Origin: JAXGTD01 sp040775095
Lineage (GTDB): Bacteria; Pseudomonadota; Gammaproteobacteria; Chromatiales; Chromatiaceae
Assembly: GCA_040775095.1 (NCBI GenBank)
Contig: JAXGTD010000020.1
Location: forward strand, 1-43,883
Length of the DNA: 43,883 bases
Direction of reading: 5' to 3'
The position numbers were made by a program, and so were the translations under genes. Within the stretch, counting starts at the first letter, position 1, and every line of letters begins with the position of its first letter. Below the pieces are notes generated by a model, which saw nothing but the letters and a program-made list of their open reading frames with translations, did not search any database and had not been told where the DNA came from. Below are positions 35,185 to 42,641 of the stretch, piece after piece.

Positions 35185-36105
35185 TCATTTCTCCCATCGC
35201 CGCACCGACATTGTATCGGACTGGGGCGCTTGGCGGGCGCCCCGCGACACGCGCCAGGCCAGCCAGAGCTTGCGCAATGGGGTCAGGCCGATACGCTGGT
35301 CGACGACGGCAAACGCGCTGGCCTCCAGCTCGTCGAGCAGCGCCGCGTGGAGTCGGGCCTGGATGCGCAACGCGGTTGGCAGGGCTGCGAGGCGCGCCGG
35401 ATCAGGGTAGTGCAGTCGCAGCTCTGGTGCCATCGCGAGGAGCAGCGCGGGTAGTCGGTCACGCCCGGTGGGCGCCGCGAGGGCGTCTCGATCGAGTCCG
35501 GCGGCCCGTAGTTGGTCCGCGGGGACGACCTCTTGGCGATGGCGAAGCAGGGCGCCGCCGTCGCGCATCCGTCTGACCTGGGCACACCAGCCCCCCAGGT
35601 AGCGTGCATCCGCCAGGACAGGGCCATTGCGCGGTTGGTGCAGGGCCGCTATCAATGAGAACAGGGCGCCGAGGTCCCGTTCCCCTGCGGCCGTGCACGC
35701 GTGCTGGTCCGGGAGGCGTTGCCCGCGCAGCTCCTCGCCGACTTGGTCGGCGAGCTCCAGGAACGGTGCCAGTGGAAGCAGATGGGCCGGCGTCTGCCTC
35801 GGCGCAACCGGACGGGTGCGCGCTGGTTGGATCGCCCGGGTTGTTGCCTGGCAGAGCGCGACGCCGAGCGGGTGGCGGGGTGCGCCGGCGTGCATGCGGC
35901 GAGTCTCGTCGCGCCACCAGTCGAGCTTGATCTGGGCAACCCCGGGGTCTGACACCTGATCGAGAATGGCGCGGACCTGCGCGCGCCAGGCGAACAGCAC
36001 GGCGATGGCATCGCGCAGCGCCGGCGGCGAGAAGCGTACGCTGTAGTACGCGGATGAGCCCGGCGGCGTGGCTCGATTGGGAAAGCCCCAGCCAGAGAGC
36101 GGCAT
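35185..36105 (-). CDS. Phytoene/squalene-synthase-like protein without catalytic Asp motifs
   Basis: 306-residue member of the squalene/phytoene synthase fold: SSAYYSVRFSPPALRDAIAVLFAW, then VSDPGVAQIKLDWWRDETRRM, as in the family. The first Asp-rich motif (DxxxD, normally after the AFCRxxDD helix) reads AQVRAILDQV and the second (DxxGRxYLP region) reads RHRQEVVPADQL, so prenyl-diphosphate magnesium binding is probably lost. This resembles the NDUFAF6-like (complex I assembly) branch rather than an active synthase; that is inference. ATG 36105 overlaps the gph stop by one base. Start MPLSGWGFPNRATPPGS was chosen over an upstream frame extension. Confidence 0.75.
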   Translation of the reverse strand: MPLSGWGFPNRATPPGSSAYYSVRFSPPALRDAIAVLFAWRAQVRAILDQVSDPGVAQIKLDWWRDETRRMHAGAPRHPLGVALCQATTRAIQPARTRPVAPRQTPAHLLPLAPFLELADQVGEELRGQRLPDQHACTAAGERDLGALFSLIAALHQPRNGPVLADARYLGGWCAQVRRMRDGGALLRHRQEVVPADQLRAAGLDRDALAAPTGRDRLPALLLAMAPELRLHYPDPARLAALPTALRIQARLHAALLDELEASAFAVVDQRIGLTPLRKLWLAWRVSRGARQAPQSDTMSVRRWEK

Positions 36106-36863
36106 CAGGCCGGGCGACTCGCTGCCCGCGTCGGCGCCGGGGGCGCGGTGCCGGGGCCTGCCGTGACCGCGCCCGGCGCGCGGGGTTGATTCAGCCACTG
36201 CAGGACATCGAGTGGGTGAGCGATGAGCCCATCGGCGCCCCACCGTCCCGGCGGTGCCGCGACCCCGAGGTAGCCATAGGTCGCCGCCAGTGTGCGCATG
36301 CCGGCCGAGCGGCCGGCGGCGATGTCGCGTGGGTCGTCGCCGATGTACCAGCAGCGCTCGGGGGGGCGGTCGATCAGGCGGCAGGCGTGCAGCAACGGGT
36401 CCGGGTGCGGCTTGGGCCGGGGTGCGGTGTCACCGCTGACGATACAGGCGGCGCGCTCGGCAAGGCGGTGTTGCGGCGTCATGCCTGCCATCAGCGCTTC
36501 GGTGAGCCGGGCCGGCTTGTTGGTGACGATGCCCCAGGGTACGCGCCGCTGCTCGATGCGCTCGACCAACTCGAGGATACCCGGAAAGGGTAGGGTGCCC
36601 TGGCAGATTGCCCGCGCGTACAGGTCCAGAAACTCCGCGCGCAGGCGTTCGAAGCCGGTATCGCCTGGGGCCAGACCGAAACCGATTTGCAGCATGCCGC
36701 GCGCACCGCTGGACACGTGGGGCCGGATCGTGGCCAGCCTGAGCGGCGGACGGCCATGCGTCGCCAACAGGCGGTTTAGCGCGCCTGCCATGTCGGGTGC
36801 GGTGTCCGCGAAGGTGCCGTCGAGATCGAACAGCACGGCCCCGTCGGGCGCGCGCTCATGCAT
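36105..36863 (-). CDS. gph: Phosphoglycolate phosphatase-type HAD phosphatase
   Basis: 252-residue HAD phosphatase that removes phosphate from 2-phosphoglycolate or, in some relatives, MurNAc-6-phosphate (MupP). Motif I is FDLDGTFADTAPD (Asp13, Asp15), motif II VTNKP, the conserved Lys in RPKPHPDPLL, and motif III/IV YIGDDPRDIAAGRSAGM. It lies directly after ubiG with an 8-bp overlap, the classic ubiG-gph arrangement in gammaproteobacteria, and is coupled to the next gene by a one-base overlap. The C-terminal Pro/Ala/Thr tail (about 20 residues) is extra. The distinction between Gph and MupP is not possible here. Confidence 0.88.
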   Translation of the reverse strand: MHERAPDGAVLFDLDGTFADTAPDMAGALNRLLATHGRPPLRLATIRPHVSSGARGMLQIGFGLAPGDTGFERLRAEFLDLYARAICQGTLPFPGILELVERIEQRRVPWGIVTNKPARLTEALMAGMTPQHRLAERAACIVSGDTAPRPKPHPDPLLHACRLIDRPPERCWYIGDDPRDIAAGRSAGMRTLAATYGYLGVAAPPGRWGADGLIAHPLDVLQWLNQPRAPGAVTAGPGTAPPAPTRAASRPA

Positions 36864-37575
36864 CGTTCATGCGGCGGCAACTGACGAGATAATTGACGCT
36901 GACATCCTCTGGGTCCAGGCGGTAGTCGCCCGTGATCGGGTTATAGGTGAGGCCAGTGATGTCCGTGGTGAGCAGATCGGTCGCGCGAATCCAACGCGCG
37001 AGCTCCGAGGGCCGGATAAAGCGCGCGTAGTCGTGGGTGCCGCGCGGCAGCATCCCGAGGAGGTACTCGGCCCCGACGATGGCGAACAGATAGGCCTTCG
37101 GGTTGCGGTTCAGCGTCGAGAAGAACACGTGGCCGCCGGGACGCACCAGTTGCGAGCACGCGGCGATGACCGACCCCGGATCGGGCACGTGTTCGAGCAT
37201 CTCCATGCAGGTGACCACGTCGAAGCCGGCCGGGCGCTCGTTGGCCAGTTGCTCGACCGGGATCCGTTGGTAGTCGACCGCGACGCCCGACTCGAGCGTG
37301 TGCAGCTCGGCCACCCGCAGCGGTTCCTCCCCCATATCGATGCCCGTGACCCGGGCGCCGCGCAAGGCCATGGCCTCGGCCAGGATGCCTCCACCGCAGC
37401 CGACGTCGAGCACTCGCTTGCCCTCCAGCGCGACCGCGCGCTCGATATAGCCCAGCCGCAGCGGATTGATATCGTGCAGGGTCTTGAATTCGCTGTGCGG
37501 ATCCCACCAGCGCGCGGCGAGTCGTTCGAACTTGCTGATCTCGGCGTGATCGACGTTGGGTGCGCGCTCGGTCAT
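36856..37575 (-). CDS. ubiG: Ubiquinone biosynthesis O-methyltransferase UbiG
   Basis: SAM-dependent O-methyltransferase of 239 residues that performs both O-methylation steps of ubiquinone synthesis. SAM motif I is LDVGCGGGILAEA (56-68), with DMGEEPLRVA as the acidic loop and the UbiG-specific RWWDPHSEFKTLHDINPLRLGYI near the N-terminus and LNRNPKAYLFAIVGAEYLLGMLPRGTHDY mid-protein. Start ATG 37575. It precedes gph and follows mtaD at 193 bp, same strand. Confidence 0.95.
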   Translation of the reverse strand: MTERAPNVDHAEISKFERLAARWWDPHSEFKTLHDINPLRLGYIERAVALEGKRVLDVGCGGGILAEAMALRGARVTGIDMGEEPLRVAELHTLESGVAVDYQRIPVEQLANERPAGFDVVTCMEMLEHVPDPGSVIAACSQLVRPGGHVFFSTLNRNPKAYLFAIVGAEYLLGMLPRGTHDYARFIRPSELARWIRATDLLTTDITGLTYNPITGDYRLDPEDVSVNYLVSCRRMNDA

Positions 37576-37768
37576 GGTCGTCTCTGGGTGGATTGATACC
37601 GCGATCTCGACCCGCGGCAGGCGGCGGCGGTTTGCTCGGTCCATTGTAACTGAATCGCCATTCTGCGACCCGGCGCGGGGTGCATGTGCGCGGCGTTGCC
37701 TTGCCCGACCCGAGTGCTTCAGACCAGGACTCGCGCCTCGTCCCGCCCCCCGGCTCCGCGTGAGCCGC

Positions 37769-39079
37769 TCAGGCCCGGATCCGATCACGCCAGCTGCGCG
37801 CACCGTCCAGGATCGCGGCGCGATCCAGCGTCAGCGCCTGGCCATCGCGAATCAGCTGTCGGCCCGCGACCCACACCTGCCGCACCTGGTGGCTGCTGGC
37901 CGCGTAGACCATCTGCGAGCAGGCGTGGTAGAGCGGCTGCGTATGGGGGTCGCCGAGGTCCACCGCGACGATGTCGGCCGCCTTGCCGGGAACGAGCGAG
38001 CCAATCTCGTCATCCAGGCCCAGCGCTTTGGCCCCGTTGATCGTCGCCATGCGCAGCGCTATCTGGGCGGGCAGCGCGGAGGCCGAACCGGCGACCCCCT
38101 TGGCCAGCAGCGCCGCCGTGCGCATCTCGCCGAGCAGGTTCAGATCGTTGTTGCTGGCCGCGCCGTCGGTACCGAGTGCGACGTTGATGCCGGCATCGAG
38201 TAGTCTGGCGACGGGGCAGAAACCGCTGGCGAGCTTGAGATTCGACTCGGGACAATGCACCACGTGCGTCCCGGTCGCGGCGAGCCGTTCGATCTCGGCC
38301 GCTTCGAGCTGGGTCATGTGCACCGCGACCAGCAGTGGACTGAGCAGACCGAGGCGGTCCAGCCGCGCGATGGGTCTCTCGCCGTGGTCGCGGAGCGACT
38401 GCACGATCTCGTCGCGTGTCTCGTGCAGGTGGATATGCACCGGCACCTCCAACTCCTCGGCCAGGGTGCGCACCCGCTCCAGCGGGTCCTGGGATAGGGC
38501 GTAGGTGGAGTGGGGCGCGAAGGCGGTGCGTACCAGACCGTGCCCGCGGTACCGCTCGTGCAGCGCGAGGCCCCGATGCAGGTAGGTGTTGGCATCCTCC
38601 GCGTAACGGGTCGGGAGGTCCACGACGATCATACCGGCGACCACGCGCATACCGGCATCGGCCGCCACGCGGGCGGTGACATCGGCGTAGAAGTACATGT
38701 CGTTAAAGCAGGTGACTCCCCCGCGCAGCATCTCCAGTGCGGCAAGCCGGGTCCCGTCGGCGACGAATTCGGCATCCACCCAGCGCTGCTCCGCGGGCCA
38801 GATGTGGTCGTGGAGCCAGGTCATCAGGGGCAGGTCGTCGGCGAGGCCCCGCAGCAGCGTCATCGGTGAGTGGGTGTGGGCGTTGACCAGGCCCGGAATC
38901 AGCGCGTGGCCCGGCAGCTCGACGACCCGCTCCGCCTCGACCTGCTCCCGCGCGTCGGTACCCGGGAGCAGGGCCGTGATGCGTCCACGATCGACGACGA
39001 GGCTGTGCCGCTCCAGCTGGCTGTCCTTCTCGTCGACGGGGAGGATCCAGTCCGCGTGGATCAGGAGCTCGGCCTGCAT
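37769..39079 (-). CDS. mtaD: 5-methylthioadenosine/S-adenosylhomocysteine deaminase
   Basis: Amidohydrolase of 436 residues (TRZ/ATZ family). Metal ligands: HTH in LVNAHTHSPM, His in VHIHLHETRDE, and the HCPESNLKLASG and GTDGAASNNDLNLLGEM segments with the catalytic Asp. It probably deaminates methylthioadenosine, the by-product of polyamine synthesis, or S-adenosylhomocysteine; it lies divergent from mtnA, the next enzyme of methylthioribose recycling, which supports this role. Start ATG 39079. It heads the mtaD-ubiG-gph run. Substrate choice between MTA, SAH and other purines is not settled by sequence. Confidence 0.88.
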   Translation of the reverse strand: MQAELLIHADWILPVDEKDSQLERHSLVVDRGRITALLPGTDAREQVEAERVVELPGHALIPGLVNAHTHSPMTLLRGLADDLPLMTWLHDHIWPAEQRWVDAEFVADGTRLAALEMLRGGVTCFNDMYFYADVTARVAADAGMRVVAGMIVVDLPTRYAEDANTYLHRGLALHERYRGHGLVRTAFAPHSTYALSQDPLERVRTLAEELEVPVHIHLHETRDEIVQSLRDHGERPIARLDRLGLLSPLLVAVHMTQLEAAEIERLAATGTHVVHCPESNLKLASGFCPVARLLDAGINVALGTDGAASNNDLNLLGEMRTAALLAKGVAGSASALPAQIALRMATINGAKALGLDDEIGSLVPGKAADIVAVDLGDPHTQPLYHACSQMVYAASSHQVRQVWVAGRQLIRDGQALTLDRAAILDGARSWRDRIRA

Positions 39080-39184
39080 GGATTTCTACCCCTTGAGCGC
39101 GGCGGTGGAAAGGCGAAGAATAAAAACAGCGCCTTCGGAACCCGGGTTATCGGGTCACCCTACTTTGCCACAGGCCAGACCCCC

Positions 39185-40243
39185 ATGGAAACGCAAGCCA
39201 CACTCGCCGCCCATCCAGACAATGCCGTCGTCTGGCACAACGATCGACTCTACCTGCTCGACCAGCGGGTTCTGCCCGGCGAGGTCGCGTTCGTCGTCTG
39301 TGAGGGCGCCGTGGACACCGCCAATGCCATCCGTGACATGGTGGTCCGAGGCGCGCCGGCGATTGGTATCACCGCGGCCTATGGGGTAGTGCTCGCGGCG
39401 CGGGAACGCTTTCGGACGAACGCGGGACATTGGCGCGCGGGTCTTGGCGAGGATCTCGATCTGCTGGCGGCCGCGCGGCCCACGGCGGTGAACCTGTTCT
39501 GGGCGCTGGAGCGCATGCGTGGGTTCGTGGCTGGGATCGATCAGCTCGACCCGGTGCCGTCCCTGCTCGCCGAGGCCCGCCGCATCCACGCCGAGGACAT
39601 TGCCGCGAACCGTACGATCGGCGACCTTGGCGCCGCGCTGATCAAGGGACCGACGGACATCATCACCCACTGCAACGCGGGCGCGCTCGCCACTGGTGGC
39701 TATGGCACCGCGCTGGGTGTGGTGCGCAGTGCCTATGCCGCCGGGCGCATCGGCCGTGTATACGCCGACGAGACGCGGCCGTGGCTGCAGGGTTCCCGGC
39801 TGACCGCGTGGGAGCTTCAACGTTCCGGTATCCCGGTCACGGTCCAGGCCGACAATGCCGCCGCCAGCCTGATGGCGCGAGGTGAGATCGGCTGGGTCAT
39901 CGTGGGTTCCGACCGCATCGCCGCCAATGGCGACGTGTGCAACAAGATCGGCACCTACGCGCTGGCGGTGCTGGCGCGTCACCATCGGGTCGGCTTTATG
40001 GTCGCGGCGCCCACCTCGACCATCGATATGGAGATCGCCACGGGTGCCGATATCCCGATCGAGGAACGGGCGGCCGATGAGGTGCTTGCCTGTGGCGGGA
40101 GGCGTGTCGGACCCACGGGGGTGGCGGCCCGCAATCCGGTGTTTGACGTGACCCCCGCCGCGCTGGTGGACTACATCGTCACCGAGCTCGGTGTCGTCGA
40201 GCGGCCAAACGCGGAGAAGATGCGGGCGCTACGGAAACGCTGA
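39185..40243 (+). CDS. mtnA: Methylthioribose-1-phosphate isomerase
   Basis: Isomerase of the methionine salvage pathway converting 5-methylthioribose-1-phosphate to methylthioribulose-1-phosphate; 352 residues, normal length. Family motifs are MVVRGAPAIGITAAYG, the catalytic Cys in ITHCNAGALATGGYGTALGV, TRPWLQGSRLTAWEL, and the catalytic Asp in VGSDRIAANGDVCNKIGTY. The C-terminal end NPVFDVTPAALVDYIVTE is conserved. Start ATG 39185; 105 bp separate it from divergent mtaD. Other salvage genes are not seen downstream, which fits sulfur bacteria that recycle MTA only partly, or genes elsewhere. Confidence 0.95.
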   Translation: METQATLAAHPDNAVVWHNDRLYLLDQRVLPGEVAFVVCEGAVDTANAIRDMVVRGAPAIGITAAYGVVLAARERFRTNAGHWRAGLGEDLDLLAAARPTAVNLFWALERMRGFVAGIDQLDPVPSLLAEARRIHAEDIAANRTIGDLGAALIKGPTDIITHCNAGALATGGYGTALGVVRSAYAAGRIGRVYADETRPWLQGSRLTAWELQRSGIPVTVQADNAAASLMARGEIGWVIVGSDRIAANGDVCNKIGTYALAVLARHHRVGFMVAAPTSTIDMEIATGADIPIEERAADEVLACGGRRVGPTGVAARNPVFDVTPAALVDYIVTELGVVERPNAEKMRALRKR

Positions 40244-40260
40244 TCTAGGCGATTTCTGTC

Positions 40261-40382
40261 CGGGCCACGGAAGGCCTGGCATTTTCAGTCACCCAAGTGA
40301 CTGAAACCGGAGCGAGCCGCGAGCCGCGTCTTCGGCTCGCGAGCGGACCCAATGCCCGGGAGGCATCTGATCAGCGTCTCCC
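40261..40382 (+). repeat. Composite hairpin repeat, copy D
   Basis: Full copy 17 bp after mtnA. Head CGGGCCACGGAAGGCCTGGC, hairpin 1 TTTCAGTCAC-CCAA-GTGACTGAAA (perfect 10 bp), hairpin 2 GCGAGCCG-CGTCTT-CGGCTCGC (8 bp), hairpin 3 GACCCAATGCC-CGGGA-GGCATCTGATC (three mismatches), tail AGCGTCTCC. Confidence 0.85.
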
Positions 40383-40486
40383 CGATGCGCCGCCGATCCT
40401 TCTCCATGCACGGATAAACGCGGGCGGCACTTCGCCTGGCGCGATCCCCGTCGGCCCCTGTTCCATGGTCTGCAGCCGTCGAACAA

Positions 40487-40508
40487 CGCGGGCCAGGAAT
40501 GGCCCGCG
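40487..40508 (-). terminator. Hairpin after the SQR/small-protein operon
   Basis: Perfect 9-bp stem CGCGGGCCA / TGGCCCGCG with a 4-base loop, 16 bp past the small-protein stop on the minus strand and followed by TTGTTC. A weak intrinsic terminator or mRNA 3'-end stabiliser. Confidence 0.5.
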
Positions 40509-40524
40509 CGGGAAACGCCCGAGC

Positions 40525-40683
40525 CTAATGATGCGACCTGAGCAATAACTTCAGGATCTTGAGGTTAATGACCAGGAAACGAATGAACTGCCAGATCAGA
40601 GAGCAGCGCATGTATTTCGTGAATCCGGTGGGGACCGGTGGGTAATAGGCCTGCTGGTAGGGTTCTTTGTTCTTGGCTGGCAT
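40525..40683 (-). CDS. Small conserved-type protein next to the SQR-like gene
   Basis: 52-codon frame, MPAKNKEPYQQAYYPPVPTG, then a Tyr/Pro-rich stretch and one strongly hydrophobic or amphipathic helix (LIWQFIRFLVINLKILKLLLR) near the C-terminus. It begins 87 bp after the flavoprotein stop on the same strand and ends just before a strong hairpin, which suggests a short operon. The codon pattern and the defined N-terminus argue for a real gene. It could tether the flavoprotein to the membrane; this is inferred from position and the helix only. Confidence 0.6.
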   Translation of the reverse strand: MPAKNKEPYQQAYYPPVPTGFTKYMRCSLIWQFIRFLVINLKILKLLLRSHH

Positions 40684-40770
40684 GGAAACGACTCGCTATA
40701 GCTGGATAGACGATGCGGCTGAGGCGGACCGATCGATCCGCCGCCGCGTTCATTCAATCGGCGATGCCGG

Positions 40771-42237
40771 TTAGTCTGGCAGGAGCGACCAGCCCGGACG
40801 CAGTTTGGCCTGGTAGATGAATACGTGGTGGAGGATCCACTTCATCCAGTGGCCAGCCAGGCCGATCTCGCCGAAGGTCAGGTTCATGTCCCGGCCATAT
40901 TCAGGATACTTGTCGTAATCTGGCACGACCGGGAACACGGTCATCGTCGCGGCGGTGCCATTGAGCATGCCCGAGCCGGTGGAGGCCACGCAGGCGGCAC
41001 CCATCTCGGCCATGGAGGCGGTGTGGGTCGGCTCCGTCGACTTGTTGGTCAGCATATCGCGGATGCTTTCCGCCACGGCCTTGCCCATACCGGCTGAAGG
41101 CATCCCGGTGCGCGGCGCGGTGGGGTTGATCGGGGTGCCGTTCGCGCTCTGCATCGGCTTGCTGATCAGATGCGGCGGCGCGAACGCGATACCGATGGCA
41201 AAGATGTTCTTGTACTTCGGAGTCTGATAGGTCCGCGGCCAGTCTGCCGCGCTCCAGTCCTCGTACGGCCTGGCCGTGTAGTCCGCGTCGACCTTCATGA
41301 ATCCGTTCGGGGCGAAGACCTGGTCAGTGATGTCGGCATCGCTCTTGTCGAACGCCTTCAGACCCACACCAGCGAACGGGGGGATCAACATGGCGAAGTC
41401 GTAATCGAGCTCGTGGAAGCTCCCGTCGAGGATCTCGTAGTGGATCTTGCCGGGCTCGACCTTGGTGACGGCCGCGCGGGTGATCCATTTTATGCCGCGC
41501 TCGACCATCAACGACTCGGCGAACACCTTGCCGTTGGTCACGTAGCCGCCGCGGGTGATATGCACGCCGCCCATCCCGAAGTCGCCGAGCTCATACTCGT
41601 TGCTGATCCAGGTGATGCGCGCCTTGTTGCGAACGCCGGCCTCCCGCAGGACGTGATCGACGTTGTAGATATACTCGAACGCCGCGCCCTGGCAGGTGCA
41701 CATGCCATGCCCCGTGCCGACGACGATGTTGCGTTCCTCGCCACGTTTCATCGCGTCGATCTGCTCCTGCAGCTTCGCGTTGGCCTCGAGCGCGTGGTTA
41801 GCGGTGCAGACCGAGACGGTGTGGCCGGCGTCGGGCCCCAGCCCAGGGGTGGCGCCGAAGTTCAGCTTCGGACCCGTCGCGTTGACGAGATAGTCGTAGT
41901 CGACGTCCTCGCGACCCCCGGTGCCGACGCCGTTGTCGTCGGTGCGCTCGATCGTGACATAGGGACGTGCACTGCTCGCGCTGCCCTCCGGGTGGATCGA
42001 GAGCGCCTGCGCCTGCAGGAACTCGACACCAAGCCGCTTATAGATGGGCGCGAGCTCGAAGGTGACCTGCTTCTCGGTCATCTCTCCGACGCCGACCCAG
42101 ATGTTGGACGGAACCCAGTTCCACTTGGGCTTGGGTGTCACGACGGTGATCTTGTGCTCCTTGCCGATCCAGTTTCCAAGATACCGGGCCACGGTGTGGC
42201 CGGAGATTCCGGCACCCAGAATAACAATACGAGCCAT
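40771..42237 (-). CDS. Sulfide:quinone oxidoreductase-family flavoprotein
   Basis: 488-residue FAD protein of the SQR/flavocytochrome c-sulfide dehydrogenase superfamily. N-terminal GAGISGHTVARYLG (FAD binding), the WVPSNIWVG motif, GTGHGMCTCQGAAFEYIYN with Cys180 and Cys182, and a later FAD motif IFAIGIAFAPPHL. Further Cys are 144 and 416. Two redox-active cysteines near the flavin are needed for sulfide oxidation; the candidate set is present but their identity is not certain. It lacks the classic C-terminal membrane amphipathic pair, though the tail GHWMKWILHHVFIYQAKLRPGWSLLPD could attach to the membrane. Start ATG 42237 has GGAGG. It is near the AT-rich island and Mo-enzyme operon. Confidence 0.85.
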   Translation of the reverse strand: MARIVILGAGISGHTVARYLGNWIGKEHKITVVTPKPKWNWVPSNIWVGVGEMTEKQVTFELAPIYKRLGVEFLQAQALSIHPEGSASSARPYVTIERTDDNGVGTGGREDVDYDYLVNATGPKLNFGATPGLGPDAGHTVSVCTANHALEANAKLQEQIDAMKRGEERNIVVGTGHGMCTCQGAAFEYIYNVDHVLREAGVRNKARITWISNEYELGDFGMGGVHITRGGYVTNGKVFAESLMVERGIKWITRAAVTKVEPGKIHYEILDGSFHELDYDFAMLIPPFAGVGLKAFDKSDADITDQVFAPNGFMKVDADYTARPYEDWSAADWPRTYQTPKYKNIFAIGIAFAPPHLISKPMQSANGTPINPTAPRTGMPSAGMGKAVAESIRDMLTNKSTEPTHTASMAEMGAACVASTGSGMLNGTAATMTVFPVVPDYDKYPEYGRDMNLTFGEIGLAGHWMKWILHHVFIYQAKLRPGWSLLPD

Positions 42238-42271
42238 GTTGTGAAGTCCTCCGTTGTTAGGTAACTGCGCA

Positions 42272-42300
42272 AAGCTAGCAACCTGCATGGACACTGTCAA
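42272..42300 (-). promoter_or_regulatory. Predicted promoter of the SQR-like gene
   Basis: Minus strand: perfect -35 TTGACA (plus 42295-42300) with 17 bp to a weak -10 TAGCTT (42272-42277). The leader to ATG 42237 would be about 28 nt and includes the GGAGG ribosome site. Confidence 0.45.
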
Positions 42301-42641
42301 AGCAATTGTCCGGCATTTGGTCGGGTGTCCGTCGGGACGGTACGCCGGGTCGCTCGCCCTACCCCGGAAGGGCGATCCAGGCAGGCGCTGATTCGCCCTA
42401 TCCATGCAAGAAAACAGACCGCGACCCAACCGCGGGGACCCATGGATCACGCCATTTTCAATGGCTTGGAGGCGATGAAACCGGCGGGCGATCCGAGGCC
42501 CGCATCAGTCTTATCGTTACGGGGAATAGAATATAAGCAAGTGCTTAATAAGAGAACTATTAATTAGAATGCTCTAATAAACCCCATCACGATCAATTTC
42601 CCCTCGACGGGATCTTCAATACGGGCGAATTGTGGCGCGGG
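42301..42641. other. AT-rich intergenic island with two palindromes
   Basis: Gene-free stretch upstream of the SQR-like gene and downstream of the ATP-grasp-like gene. From about 42505 to 42600 it is strongly AT-rich in an otherwise GC-rich region. It holds TAAGCA-AG-TGCTTA (42534-42547) and ATTAGA-ATGC-TCTAAT (42563-42578), both perfect palindromes with 6-bp arms, 15 bp apart, and TAGAAT sequences similar to the direct repeats in the soeA promoter. A partial GGCATTTGG at 42313-42321 may be a decayed composite repeat. Confidence 0.5.

Noticed and set aside
42325..42567. 80-codon plus-strand frame in the AT-rich island
   Set aside because: No ribosome site, composition shifts midway from GC-rich to AT-rich, and it crosses both palindromes.
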